DNA from: Acinetobacter sp. ANC 3813
GTDB taxonomy: Bacteria; Pseudomonadota; Gammaproteobacteria; Pseudomonadales; Moraxellaceae
NCBI RefSeq assembly: GCF_002135435.1
Contig: NZ_NEGK01000009.1
Span: forward strand, 124,001-188,000
Reading direction: 5' to 3'
DNA length: 64,000 nt
Positions 6,210-17,100 of this stretch are shown here, one piece after another (the first letter of the stretch is position 1; the number at the start of each line of letters is the position of its first letter). The notes beneath the pieces were generated by a model. It worked only from the letters and a program-made list of their open reading frames with translations, did not search any database and was not told the origin of the DNA. The position numbers were made by a program, and so were the translations under genes.

Positions 6210-8094
6210 TTAGAACACGCTCCACTTTGACTGTTTGCTTCACTTCTTTGTGGCTAAAGCTCACATCAACCGCATCAACAATGCCCCACCAGCTGCCATT
6301 AAAAGCCAGTGTTTGCCCTGGTGTACATTCATTAAATTGAGCATTGATTGGTGTAGTAAAACTATGATCTTCAACCTTGCCAAATCGCGATAACTCAGCT
6401 TTGGCATATCCACCGGCACTGACGGCATCAAACATTGCATTCGATACAGTCTCTTTCAAGACATCACCAGCAGTGCCTGTTCGCTTAACCTGATATGTGT
6501 TGCCATTCTTGGCGTTTGTGAGTGTTATGCCGTTAAAGTCATCTAGTTCAACTTCATCAATGCTTTGATCAAACACTAAGCTTTCAGGCAGCAATTTGTC
6601 GTAATCATTTATTGACATTGAATTCCAAGCTGACTTCTTATATTTCGGCTTGATTGAGATTTGATTGCCTGCTCGTTCGCTATAAATAAAGCCGCCGCCT
6701 GCCTCAACCACCATCTTAATAGCATCAATTGGCGCCAAATTTGTGTAAGTGAGGCTTTCGTTTTCGACGATCCATCCCAACTCATCAATCAACTGCCAAT
6801 CGAGCAACGTACTGCTATTTGCACGATCAATCTCAGCTTGGCAGAGCTGCACAGAGGTCCGTTCGTTTTCCTGCAGGAATGAGCGCAGCGGTGAGTAGTC
6901 AGCACTGAGCAATGCGGATTGGCTTCGACCTTTGAGTGTCCATGTTTCTTTTGCAAACTGTCGTGACACCGACTTTGACTCATACAGCATATGATGCACA
7001 TTGCCATTCACTGTGATCTGCAGAATCACTGGCTTACCATCTGATTCCAACTTACTGATTTCTGTCGGCGGCACTGTAAGTGAATACCCCCAGCACCAAT
7101 TGTCACGGCTCGTGCTATATCGACCGTCATAGACTTTAATGGATTGGCCAGTGTCTAGCCGAACCACATTTACAGTGTTCAATATGTACCATCCTTTTTG
7201 ATTAGGTATTGCTGGAATGCAGTCATCAGCGCCAAAATTCAGCACTACATTATGGGGATCAACTTCATGGCATAGACAGATAAAATTCAAATCTGTGCTG
7301 CCAGCATATACTGGCAATTGCGGTTCTGGCCATGGTTCTACAGCATGCTTGCGATAATGAATTGCCTTGGCCTTATCCCAAGGCAAAACAGTGTCTGTGG
7401 TGATCTGCAGGCCCTTATCCCACTCAAATGAAAAGCGCTTTTCAAAGACATGCGCCACTTCGTGTGAATAAGTGAACTGCTTACGCTTGCGCACAAGTTC
7501 CATCCAGTCAAATGCACGCTCAATATAAAGTTTGTCCGCTTGCTCAAAGACTGAAGATTGAGTCACTCGAAGCCGTTTATTTTCATTCCAATCAATATGA
7601 ATGGTTGATGCTAAGCCTGTTGCATCTTCATGAATCGATTGAATAGCAGCGGCAAGCAGACGTCCTTTTTCAAATCTAATCTTTCGCGCCGCAGAGACTG
7701 GCTTTCCGCGCTCAATAAAAAAGGCGCTGTTATGCGCCCTTAAAATCGGTTTTTCCCAGGGAATTTCATTCACATGTATGCATGGAATTGCTTTCTGAAA
7801 TGCTGAATTTATAGACGTTGAAATGCCGAGGATGTGATTGATGTCAAATGTGCCAGCAGCAGCTACATCGAATGAGCAGTTAATCTGAATATCTGCATGC
7901 CCGTGCACATCAACTGGCTGCTCAACTTTACCACTCGCTTTAAAATTAATAGCGGTGTTAATACTGATATTTGCAAAACTAAAACCATCTTCAGCGCCAA
8001 AATTTAAAATTAAATTATGGCTGTCTAAGGTTTGGGATTCTTTTTTAAAATTCAGTATGACATTCAAGGCATCTGGTGGTGTGTATTCTGACAT
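6199..8094 (-). CDS. Large tail-tip protein
   Basis: 631 residues, beta-rich, in the position where siphoviruses encode the tail-tip hub. The N-terminus has short repeats of the form NxxLNF(GAED) at about residues 11, 27 and again near 275-290 (DLNFICLCHEVD then NVVLNFGADDC). A middle section (WNENKRLRVTQSSVFEQADKLYIERAFDWMELVRKRKQF) is followed by a C-terminal part (DAIKMVVEAGGGFIYSERAG, LVFDQSIDEVELDDFNGITL) resembling hub proteins that build beta-domains. Exact family not recognised. Confidence 0.75.
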   Translation of the reverse strand: MSEYTPPDALNVILNFKKESQTLDSHNLILNFGAEDGFSFANISINTAINFKASGKVEQPVDVHGHADIQINCSFDVAAAGTFDINHILGISTSINSAFQKAIPCIHVNEIPWEKPILRAHNSAFFIERGKPVSAARKIRFEKGRLLAAAIQSIHEDATGLASTIHIDWNENKRLRVTQSSVFEQADKLYIERAFDWMELVRKRKQFTYSHEVAHVFEKRFSFEWDKGLQITTDTVLPWDKAKAIHYRKHAVEPWPEPQLPVYAGSTDLNFICLCHEVDPHNVVLNFGADDCIPAIPNQKGWYILNTVNVVRLDTGQSIKVYDGRYSTSRDNWCWGYSLTVPPTEISKLESDGKPVILQITVNGNVHHMLYESKSVSRQFAKETWTLKGRSQSALLSADYSPLRSFLQENERTSVQLCQAEIDRANSSTLLDWQLIDELGWIVENESLTYTNLAPIDAIKMVVEAGGGFIYSERAGNQISIKPKYKKSAWNSMSINDYDKLLPESLVFDQSIDEVELDDFNGITLTNAKNGNTYQVKRTGTAGDVLKETVSNAMFDAVSAGGYAKAELSRFGKVEDHSFTTPINAQFNECTPGQTLAFNGSWWGIVDAVDVSFSHKEVKQTVKVERVLNEQ

Positions 8095-8106
8095 TGACCA
8101 CCTCTT

Positions 8107-8499
8107 TTATGTGGCCGAACTCAAGAAAATTGAATCAAGTTTGACGGTTGCACCGATTGCAAAATCATATGTATCTAAAACAATATCTGTTTCCATTGAT
8201 ACATCGACAACAGCATGGCCCTCACCATTAAATAAGCGCGCCCACTTTGCTAATCCAGCTTGAATGACGGTGCCCGCTTGGGATGGCTGCAGCTCAATAC
8301 TTGTTTCTGTGATTGATTTAAAGCACGGCTCAGGAAAGTTTAAAGTCAGTAACTTGCTTGCCGGATCTGGAATGAAATCAAGCGCAGTGGGCTTATTGCT
8401 GCTGTAAAAAATAAGGGCAGCATTTGAGCTACCTCGATCTAAATAGTTTGCAAGCGCTTGCAGCATCACAAGGCTTGCTGAGATTGATGGTGTATTCAT
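8107..8499 (-). CDS. Tail-region hypothetical protein, 130 aa
   Basis: Unrecognised beta-rich protein (SIELQPSQAGTVIQAGLAKWARLFNGEGHAV...). Start overlaps the preceding gene by four bases, the phage-typical coupled arrangement. Placement before the tail hub suggests a tail-tip component. Confidence 0.65.
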   Translation of the reverse strand: MNTPSISASLVMLQALANYLDRGSSNAALIFYSSNKPTALDFIPDPASKLLTLNFPEPCFKSITETSIELQPSQAGTVIQAGLAKWARLFNGEGHAVVDVSMETDIVLDTYDFAIGATVKLDSIFLSSAT

Positions 8500-8798
8500 T
8501 TTGGCACCACATTATCCTGGATAACTGCGTTGTATTGCTTGTTGATGTCAAAAGCAACAATGAATGTTTTCAGATCTGTATTTAAACCTAGAAATTGATA
8601 GTCACCGTTTTCATCTGGCTTACGCAATGCAATTGGCTGCAAATTTGCTTTGTTATAAAGAACAACCAAGCAAGTACTGTACTTCTCACCTAGCTTTTTG
8701 GTTGAGCCTTTGATACCAGCTATAGTGTTCTTTGAACCAAGCCCAATATCTTGCAGCCTGAATTCAGTTTTAAGCGCCTTTCTTGAGCATGGCCTCAC
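8496..8798 (-). CDS. Tail-region hypothetical protein, 100 aa
   Basis: KLGEKYSTCLVVLYNKANLQPIALRKPDENGDYQFLGLNTDLKTFIVAFD resembles a carboxypeptidase-regulatory-like or Ig-like beta domain of the kind found on tail-tip proteins (inference from strand pattern and the DENGDYQFLGL turn). Overlaps its neighbours by four bases at both ends. Confidence 0.65.
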   Translation of the reverse strand: MRPCSRKALKTEFRLQDIGLGSKNTIAGIKGSTKKLGEKYSTCLVVLYNKANLQPIALRKPDENGDYQFLGLNTDLKTFIVAFDINKQYNAVIQDNVVPK

Positions 8799-10099
8799 TC
8801 CATTTCTCCCAAATAAAAGTAAATTCCGCCACCCGCACCATTCCCGCTTGGCGTTAGAGCATCATAAACATACATTGAATGTTCAGAAATAAGCGGGGTG
8901 GTGGCAGCTATAGCGCCATGTGATTTCCCAGAATATGCAATAAACGGCAACACGCCTCGAAGAAGTGAAGAATCATCATAGATGGGAATCTCCAGTGCAC
9001 CTATACCCCCACCGCCAAACATGGTTTCTGCCCCTGACTTGAAGCTTGGCTGAATAGGATTTGCAAAAACATGGTTTGATACTTGTGATACAGCAATGGC
9101 AGAGGTTGTTAAAAATTTTGAGCCCGCAGCATTATTTGTTAGCGGCGAGGTTGCTGCATCAACCCCAATATTCTGTAACGAAGAAGCGGCTGTAGACTTT
9201 AAATTCGCCATCAAAAACCAAGCAGGGTGTGCTGATGTTAGTGCAGAATTGATTAAGCCTGCTCCAGCGATAAACTTATAGTAGCCGACTGAAGTTCGCG
9301 CATTTAATAAGTAAAAGGCATCAGCATCACCCGTGATTGTGAATGTTCTATTTGCACTTGATGGTGCATTAGATTCAATCATACTTGTTACTGCTGCATC
9401 GGCAGCCGTAGCCCAATACCACTTTGCCCAGCCCTTCACAACAGCTGTGCCAGTACCTGTTATCTTCCAATTTTTAGTAAAATCAGCTGTATCGAGCGGA
9501 AGCTGTAATTTTGACGTATCCGAATAATCATCAATGTGAATCATATTCTCAATCAAGCCGACCATTGCTGACTTTGCATAAGTAGACGTGTAGCTATTTG
9601 CTCCGTCTGAAATCGTTTCATCTACCCGAATAAATGGATGCGCTGAAGTTGGATTTTTGGCGCGGTAAACTCGCTTTACATCCGCTGCGTCACGGAAAAT
9701 GATTTCGTATCCAAGAGATGCCAATTTAGCAGCACCGATACTAATAAGATTAACTGCGGTAGGATTTGTATCCGTCCGTGCAATACCTTTTAAAATTAAT
9801 TGATTCGCTGCCGGCACGCCTTTGATTCTGTATTTTCCATTTACTTGGCGCGTTTCACTGCCGAGTGACACAGCATTAAATCCTGTCAGTTCCACGATTT
9901 GAAAAAGTTGGCAGTTGTGTGATGCATACAGATTTAAAGTGATATCGCCTTGCGCATCAATTGAGGCTGAAGTAACGCTTGGCAGGGCTAAGCCGTTTAC
10001 TAAACAAGTATCAAGTAAACGAATTAAATCCCCCCAATTATTGCCAAGAGTTAAACCATTTAAGTGACTGAAATATTGAACATCTATGTCTGTCGCCAT
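8795..10099 (-). CDS. Putative tail fibre or tail-tip protein
   Basis: 434 residues starting MATDIDVQYF; the longer frame reads through a terminator-like hairpin and is rejected. Sequence is small-residue- and Ala/Ser/Thr-rich with many predicted strands (DITLNLYASHNCQLFQIVELTGF, GGGIGALEIPIYDDSSLLRGVLPF). A receptor-contacting or tip structural role is inferred from position and composition; no recognised enzyme motif. Confidence 0.7.
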   Translation of the reverse strand: MATDIDVQYFSHLNGLTLGNNWGDLIRLLDTCLVNGLALPSVTSASIDAQGDITLNLYASHNCQLFQIVELTGFNAVSLGSETRQVNGKYRIKGVPAANQLILKGIARTDTNPTAVNLISIGAAKLASLGYEIIFRDAADVKRVYRAKNPTSAHPFIRVDETISDGANSYTSTYAKSAMVGLIENMIHIDDYSDTSKLQLPLDTADFTKNWKITGTGTAVVKGWAKWYWATAADAAVTSMIESNAPSSANRTFTITGDADAFYLLNARTSVGYYKFIAGAGLINSALTSAHPAWFLMANLKSTAASSLQNIGVDAATSPLTNNAAGSKFLTTSAIAVSQVSNHVFANPIQPSFKSGAETMFGGGGIGALEIPIYDDSSLLRGVLPFIAYSGKSHGAIAATTPLISEHSMYVYDALTPSGNGAGGGIYFYLGEME

Positions 10100-10112
10100 T
10101 TTGAATACTCGT

Positions 10113-10134
10113 AAAAAAGACCGCAAACGCGGCC
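10113..10134 (-). terminator. Hairpin inside the tail operon
   Basis: GGCCGC-GTTT-GCGGTC followed by T6 on the minus strand, just before the 434-residue tail protein gene. Confidence 0.6.
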
Positions 10135-10151
10135 ATATTTGAATTAATTTT

Positions 10152-11771
10152 TTAAACAATGCGGTCAATGTCGCCGCGCAGCATGATTTGGAATTGATCG
10201 CTGATCTGCGAGGGTTCAGACTGCTTCACAGTGCGAATCACCCAAACTGGATAATTTGCAGCAATCGTATTGAAACGCAAGGCATTACCACTCGCCCATC
10301 CACTGCCCCAACCTTCTTTTTTGATCGTAAAGTAAGGCGCATTGGTTACCGGATTAATGGGCGCATAATCTGCATTTATTGTTCCGCGCAATGCCAGCTC
10401 ACCTGTATATTCCCCCACGCATTTAAATGTTGTGGTGTCAGTGAATACAACCGCCCAGCGCTCTTGAATTGCTCCTTTGTTGCTTACAACGAGCGGGTAA
10501 AGCGAATCATTGTAATTTGCTGAAATAGCTGTTCCTGTGGCCACATCTGCCCATACATTATTCCACGTCTGCTGCACGAATTTACGCGTATAGCGCGCCT
10601 GCATTTCATCAATAATGAGTGCTGAGCCGACAACCGTGTTTGCAGCTTCATAATTGTGCGTAAGCGGCTTGGTGAATGTCAGCTGGCCATTGATCTGCAC
10701 ATCACGAATAAGGCCCATATCCTGATAACGGTATTTGGCTTTTAGTGGCGGCGCCAGTGTGTTTAAAGCAAAGTCACCATTCAAGGTGAAGCGGCCGTAA
10801 TCATAGTCCACGGTATACATATCAAATGGCACCTTGGCGCCACCATCATCTTCCAGCTCACACCACGCAATGCGCTGATCAGGTAGCTGATAAGTTTGCC
10901 CAGCAATATGGTCTGGCAGCTCAAATACTTTACTTGCACTGACAATACCTACACCGCCGACACGGAAAATAGGTACACGGCCATCCAGCGGCAAACGTGT
11001 GGCTGATAGACCAATCACATCAGCATCAAGCGGAATGTAGGTATAAGCAATAGCGTTATAGCGCACTGCTGAAGCATCAATCCACACCGGTACATTGATA
11101 TACGTTTTGCCCGCATCAGCATATTCAAGCAAAACGTCATACCAATCCTTAGCCTCAAGTTCGGCACGGTTTTCTGTCGTGATTTCTGTCTTGGTATAAA
11201 AATTAATGTTCACAAGGCCATTATCATAATTGATTGAGCCATGTGCACGATTGGTTTCTATTTTGCCGTATTCATCTGCAATCAGTGTCAGTTGCCCAAA
11301 CTCAAGTGATGTCGCAACAACAGTCAGCGACTGCACACGAATTGGAATAATCGGTGTGCGGAAGCAAATCTGATTCACTGGCGGCAGATCAGTTGTGGTT
11401 GTCAGAGACTCAAGCTGAATGGTGTTGTCAGTATTGGGCGTCCAGCTGTCTATTGCCACGACACCCGTACCATATTGGATTAGGCCAGACTGAATACCGC
11501 TATTGTTGGCTGGGTTTACAGCGCGATAAAGCAGACCATTACGATCTAAATAAGTATCGCTCCCCACTTTAAAACGGGCTGAACCAGTCAGAATCTGTTC
11601 GTCAAAACCTGATGATAAATCGAGTTTTAATTTATCAGCTGTGAATGTGTGAGTACTTGAATTCAGCCCAGATGTGTCGCGATATTTAACAGAAATATCA
11701 GTTACATCATAAGCTTTAAGCAAAACCTGTGACTCGGTTATGCTTGATGTTTGCGGTGAGTAAAATGACAT
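10152..11771 (-). CDS. Tail structural protein, 539 aa
   Basis: Beta-rich protein with repeated short motifs of the form INYDNGLVNINF and VDYDYGRFTLNG, which recur in the next protein upstream (GTINYSTGSVEI). Aromatic-rich C-terminus ends QFQIMLRGDIDRIV. Lies between the distal-tail region and the putative tail fibre, so probably a tail-tip or side-fibre subunit; family not recognised. Confidence 0.7.
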   Translation of the reverse strand: MSFYSPQTSSITESQVLLKAYDVTDISVKYRDTSGLNSSTHTFTADKLKLDLSSGFDEQILTGSARFKVGSDTYLDRNGLLYRAVNPANNSGIQSGLIQYGTGVVAIDSWTPNTDNTIQLESLTTTTDLPPVNQICFRTPIIPIRVQSLTVVATSLEFGQLTLIADEYGKIETNRAHGSINYDNGLVNINFYTKTEITTENRAELEAKDWYDVLLEYADAGKTYINVPVWIDASAVRYNAIAYTYIPLDADVIGLSATRLPLDGRVPIFRVGGVGIVSASKVFELPDHIAGQTYQLPDQRIAWCELEDDGGAKVPFDMYTVDYDYGRFTLNGDFALNTLAPPLKAKYRYQDMGLIRDVQINGQLTFTKPLTHNYEAANTVVGSALIIDEMQARYTRKFVQQTWNNVWADVATGTAISANYNDSLYPLVVSNKGAIQERWAVVFTDTTTFKCVGEYTGELALRGTINADYAPINPVTNAPYFTIKKEGWGSGWASGNALRFNTIAANYPVWVIRTVKQSEPSQISDQFQIMLRGDIDRIV

Positions 11772-11779
11772 ATAACTAC

Positions 11780-13747
11780 CTATGCTGCGGCATATGTTGC
11801 CGTTTCAATACTTAAATAATTTTGCTTAAACTCTTTTTTATAAGCCCAAGGTGTAATCTCTACACTGCCCGTCGAATAGTTAATCGTGCCCTGCACCTCG
11901 CCAGCGGAGTTGACCAAATTGCCCGATGTCGCACTCAAGGGAGCATCCGTCAATGTCAAATTGCGCGTGATTGAGCCCAACTCATCAGTAAGTGGAATAC
12001 TCAATTCAATACTGCTCGGCTGAATTGCAGATCCAGTGCCAATGGTAAATAAAAGCTTTTGGTTTGAGTCTGGCGCAATATCAGCTTTTGTCTGCTCCAA
12101 ACTTGTACCGAAGTTATAAGTCACATTAAAAACAGTAGACTTCTGCGGCAGCTTATTGGGAATCAGCTTACCTTTGCCGCTGGCATAATTAATTTCACCC
12201 ACAGCATCCCCCGTAAACTTGCCCTGAGCACTACTGACCGCAGTTTTCTCCACACCTTCCAGCAGCCACTTTACCGTCACACCCGAAGCAACACCCTCGG
12301 ATAATTGAAAATCAAAACTGGCTTTTTCCACACTCAAATTAGAGCGCACAAAAGTCACAATTGGCGTTCCCCACAGCAGCAGGATTGATGAATTCACATC
12401 AGGCAATGCACCAGCGGTTAACGTCCAAGATCCAGTTTCATAATTGATGCGGCCTGAGCCAAATGAAGAGCTTGTACCTTTCAACTGACCAGAACCATCA
12501 TCTTTCAATTCATAGAACTTGCCTTGAGCCATATATGAAATGGATAAAGAACCAGGTGCAGGAATGGGCACCAGCACTCCTGTCCAGTTTGTACTTTGGC
12601 TGTTCTGAGTTACTGGGATTGCGGTGCTTTGGTAATACTGATTAGGTGAAGCTGCAGGCGTGAATGTGATATTCAGTGTGGTGCTGCCTGAGCCTGCTGA
12701 ATCCGTCCATTGAATCAGCCCGCGCTGATAGTCAATTGTGCCGACCTGTGTGCCTAAAGTATTTTTAAGCAGTCCGCCTTGGTCCGAAATAGATTGTCCA
12801 AATAGCGTGAATGCCACACTCGAAGGCATCACACTTAAGCCAATGTATAGATTCTGACTTGTGCCTACAGTTACTGCAAAATTAGCAGTAATGGTTCCAT
12901 CATTACCTGGCACCAAAACTACACTCTCACCCGCCGCATTCACATCAACAATCTGTGATTCAGTCTGAGCAGACGGAATCAGCTGAGCATAGATGCTTTC
13001 AGCATTTACAGTGTATTCACCTACATTCGAATCGGCTGCCAATCCGACGGAGGAGTAATAAGTCCCAGTATCGGCCACAAGTGTATCGCGGATAATCGTT
13101 GTGGATTTCTCGCCGTTGTACCATTGCTTTGCAGATAGGCCGACAAAGTCCTGATCTAAAGGATCGCTGATTGTGTAGGTGGCTATCTTGTATTCAAAAT
13201 TCTTTCCATCCACCACAATGATTGCGGTGCGAGTTTCAACCTTGGTGATTCGGACATACTGCTCATGCTGCAGCGCTTTACCTTCGTTCGACACTAGGGC
13301 AATTGAATCACCTACAGCCGATTCTGTCTCTTGCGGGAACATAGCAACCTGCAGAATTTTCATGCCTTTGTAATGTGTATCAAGCGGAGTGCCCGCAGAC
13401 TGGCCTCCTTTTGCCAAGTATTCTTCAACACGGTTCTGTGCAGCTTTGCGCTCGTCTGTCCATGACTCTGTACTAAATAGCAGTGCAGAAACATTAGGAT
13501 CTTCTGGCAACTCAGAGATAAAGACTGTAGCGCCCATCAGCTTGCTTGTATCTGCTGTGTTGACTGCGGGATAGATCTTGCGCATGGATACATCACCAGT
13601 AGTGCGGTTTAACTCAGAGATATCATCGAATAGGTTGTTGCTTAGTCCATCTTCAATGATCTGGCCTGAGTATTTTCCGCCGCCATCATCGTTATCGGTT
13701 AAGCGTTCTGGCTTATAGATCACCAGATCTTTAGTTTCAATCGTCAT
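11780..13747 (-). CDS. Repeat-containing tail structural protein, 655 aa
   Basis: Start chosen at MTIETKDLVIYKPERL (13747). The second half is built from at least four degenerate repeats of roughly 80-100 residues, each ending in a strand-turn motif G-x-I-[ND]-Y-x-[RST]-G (VGTIDYQRGLIQW, SGRINYETGSWTL, VGEINYASGKGKL, QGTINYSTGSVEI). Such repeats suggest a chain of Ig-like beta modules. The N-terminal 230 residues differ and may anchor it to the tail. Function beyond tail structure is inferred. Confidence 0.72.
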   Translation of the reverse strand: MTIETKDLVIYKPERLTDNDDGGGKYSGQIIEDGLSNNLFDDISELNRTTGDVSMRKIYPAVNTADTSKLMGATVFISELPEDPNVSALLFSTESWTDERKAAQNRVEEYLAKGGQSAGTPLDTHYKGMKILQVAMFPQETESAVGDSIALVSNEGKALQHEQYVRITKVETRTAIIVVDGKNFEYKIATYTISDPLDQDFVGLSAKQWYNGEKSTTIIRDTLVADTGTYYSSVGLAADSNVGEYTVNAESIYAQLIPSAQTESQIVDVNAAGESVVLVPGNDGTITANFAVTVGTSQNLYIGLSVMPSSVAFTLFGQSISDQGGLLKNTLGTQVGTIDYQRGLIQWTDSAGSGSTTLNITFTPAASPNQYYQSTAIPVTQNSQSTNWTGVLVPIPAPGSLSISYMAQGKFYELKDDGSGQLKGTSSSFGSGRINYETGSWTLTAGALPDVNSSILLLWGTPIVTFVRSNLSVEKASFDFQLSEGVASGVTVKWLLEGVEKTAVSSAQGKFTGDAVGEINYASGKGKLIPNKLPQKSTVFNVTYNFGTSLEQTKADIAPDSNQKLLFTIGTGSAIQPSSIELSIPLTDELGSITRNLTLTDAPLSATSGNLVNSAGEVQGTINYSTGSVEITPWAYKKEFKQNYLSIETATYAAA

Positions 13748-14150
13748 TATTTTTCTCCGTGAACCGCAGTGTGACGGCGTAATAATCATCCTCCGAAACA
13801 GTTGGATGCTCTTTGACTGGCTTAGCTTCGATTGCGCCAGCCTCATGATTGAAAATCACATTAAATGAGCGCCCATCATGTGGGTACTCAAACTGCAAAG
13901 TGAATTGCTCATGGAGTGCTGACCAATCCAAAACAGTCCGTAAATCGCGGCGCTTAATCCAGCCTTGACCATCTGCGGCAGTTAAAGTGATTTGGCGGCC
14001 TGCGAGTTTTGTACCCCCTTGCACGATCAAGCTACCATCGACAGCATATTCCTGTGTTTGTGCTCTAGGCTTCCAGTCAAATTCATCAGACCATAAAAAA
14101 CCGTCTTCTAATGAGACGGTCTCTTGTGTAGCTAGGCGTATGAGTTTCAT
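13737..14150 (-). CDS. Tail-region protein, possible distal-tail component
   Basis: 137 residues, directly after the tape measure gene with a four-base overlap. MKLIRLATQETVSLEDGFLWSDEF followed by LAGRQITLTAADGQGWIKRRDL and ALHEQFTLQFEY has the layout of a small N-terminal distal-tail-type beta domain. Position after the tape measure is the usual place for the distal tail protein; not firmly assigned. Confidence 0.68.
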   Translation of the reverse strand: MKLIRLATQETVSLEDGFLWSDEFDWKPRAQTQEYAVDGSLIVQGGTKLAGRQITLTAADGQGWIKRRDLRTVLDWSALHEQFTLQFEYPHDGRSFNVIFNHEAGAIEAKPVKEHPTVSEDDYYAVTLRFTEKNNDD

Positions 14151-17100
14151 GTTGATTTCGCCTGTGTTTGTAGTTGCTTAATAAGCTGATTCATTGCTGA
14201 TTCCTGATCCGCAGTACCTGATAGTGAAAGTGTTTTTCCGCCAAAGTTGATGCTGTAATTCACATTCTTGCTACTAGAGTCATTGGTTGAAATCGATGGA
14301 GATTTCACAGATGGCGCTGCACTCTTCACGGCATTGGAATTCGCATACTGCGCTAAACGCTCAAGCTCTTTATTGACAACATCAACGTTGCTCATGCCGC
14401 CGCCGCCGCCCGCAAAGCTCCAATTTTCCACAGTCTGCTTATAGCCTGTGCCATTAGCATTCCTAGAACCTTGATACACTTCATTTGCTAAGCGCTTAGC
14501 TTGTGCCTCGTCATATCCCATAGCCTTAAGCTTTTCTTCAATATCAGATGCGTTGTAAGCCATCTTGGCGCGGGAGCCTTGCGGTGTAGCATGCATTGCA
14601 CTCTCGGCAGATTTAACAGCCTTTTGCCACGCATCACTTGCACTCGACGCCTCATCACGGGCAACTTGACCTGCATTACGGAATCCATCACCAATACCGT
14701 CGGCAGAGTTACGCACCTGATTGTTTGAAGCAGTCCAGTCGTTCATGGCTTTAACTGATGCTTTGCCTGTGGCATCGATTTGGACTTCAAGATTACGTCC
14801 AGCATTCAAGGCATTTACTGCCGCAACCCTTCCAGCATCACCCGATGCAGCAGCAGCTTGAGCTGCCTTCTCGTAAGCTTTCTGAATGCCTTCGGCTGTT
14901 GCCTGACCGCTATCACGAACATTAATGAAGTCCATCAGTGCTTGTCGAGCTGCCAGTTTTAGATTTTCCTTAGTTTCAATGCCTAGGCGTTTGAATGATT
15001 CAGTAACAGGGTCAACATCATCTGGCAGCTTCTGAGCCTGAAACTTAATAGCTAGTAATCCTTGCTCAACTTGTGAGGTAGATATTTGGCCTTGGTCACC
15101 GAACTCTTGAAGCTTAGCTTTTGCAAAATCAATCTCAGCTTGGCTTTTGGCAGTTTCCAGCCAGTTAAGCCACGCTTGGTATGTTGCATCACCAGCCGCT
15201 TTACCAGTGATGCCTGCCTCGCTAAGCCTATTCTTAAATCCTTCTAATTCATTCCCGGAACTCGAAAATGATTTAGAGACTTTGTTTAGTGAGACATCAA
15301 GGTCAACCCCGAACAGCTTGGCAGCAGCAGATGCTCTTGAGTATGCAGATTCAGCAACCTGACCCGAGCCAGTTGTCGCATTGTTAAGTTCGGCAATTCG
15401 TATTTCGCGGTTAGCTTTAAGTTCATTCTCTTTAGCGTTGATAGCATCGGCAGACGCTTGCGCCGAAGCCAATGCATTTAGGTCACCTGTACGTTTAGCC
15501 TCTTCGATCTGTTTATCTAGTAAAACACGCTCAACTGCAGCCTGTTTCTGATATGCAAGAAGTTCTTCGTCAGCCATTTTGACATTGTCTTTGGCTAGCT
15601 TTAAGGCTTCCTCTTTTACTCTGGCATTTTCTGCTGCCTGCGCTGCGCTTTCACCCGCTTGGACCGATACCTTGCCCGCTTCATCTATGGTGGCGATATA
15701 GCCTTTCGTCAACAGATCGGCTTGCATCACGCCATCCATGACTCCGCCATTGGCTTTGATGGCAGCCTCAGCGGTTGCCTGTGCTGATGCTAAAGTATCG
15801 CTATCAAGTTTGGCTTTGGTTGTAGCATGTGCTTTTTCACGAGTCTCCAACTCATTGGATTTTTGCAATATTGAATCAATGGCTGACTGATTGCCATCTT
15901 TTCGCGCCTGATTGAGCTGCGCATCTATCGCTGCACGTTCATCTGCCAATGCTTTGGATTTTTGGGTTAATTCCTCATTTTGCTGAATGAGCTCAGCAAA
16001 TGTTGCTTGGTTTTTTGAGATGGTTTCAGCGTTTTTTTCATCTTGGGTTTGCGCAGCCTCCTTCATGCGCTGCACACCTTTGGATTCGAATGCCATCGCA
16101 TCCTTATCAGCTTCGGCGTAATACTGCTTTGCTTTGGCTTTCATGTTGTCTGCATTGGCAGCAAACTGTTTACTAACATCACCCCACGTAACAGCAGCCA
16201 TAACACTATTTGCTGCTGAGGCTAAATCAAAAAATGCGCCAGCTAAAAGATTGACACCAATTTTAATTGCAGCAGCACCGTCAGCGATAAAACCAAATGC
16301 AATCGATAACCCTTGAATCACACGCTCCAAGAAACTAACTTGCTCACCCGCCGCTGCAGCCTCACCAGTAAATGATGAAAGCACAGCCAAAGCGTTGGTT
16401 AGTGTTGTTCCTAGAATATCTACAATAGTTTTACCAAAATCAACCAAAGTAGAAATCACATCTTTAACGGCATCGTATGCACTTGATAATGCAGATTTAA
16501 GACTTTCAAAAACAGATACATCAATAAACGAAAGTTGATCACCAACCCAAACAAAACCAGAACCAATATCATTAAGCAGTGTTTCCACAATGCCCATATT
16601 GTCAGCAAGCATTACAAGCCATTGCGCTACTGTTGCAGATGCTCCATTGGCTTGATCCATTTTTCCAATCAGAATTTGCCATTGTGTCGAAATGCGCTGT
16701 AAAGCATTACCAATGGTAGTTGGAAACTTGGCGTAATCAGCCTCAATTGCTGCTGACTGGCTTTGAAGCGCTTTAACAACTTTCTCGGCTGACAGCTCGC
16801 CGTTTTCAGCCATCTTGCGCAGTTCACCAGTAGTGACACCAAGTGATTTAGCCAAAGCCGAAGAAATGCCCGGCGCTTGCTCCATGATTGAGTTAAATTC
16901 ATCACCGCGAAGAACACCACTCTGCAAGGCTTGGGTAAGCTGAACAATAGCAGCCTCACTCGCTTGCGCTGATCCACCGCCAGTTTGCACCGCCATGTTA
17001 ATTGTTTTAACTAAATCCAAGCTTTGCTGCTGAGTCATCCCCATTTGCTTGCCAACATCATTCACTTTCGTGAATAAGCCCGCAGTAGCATCAAGGCTTG

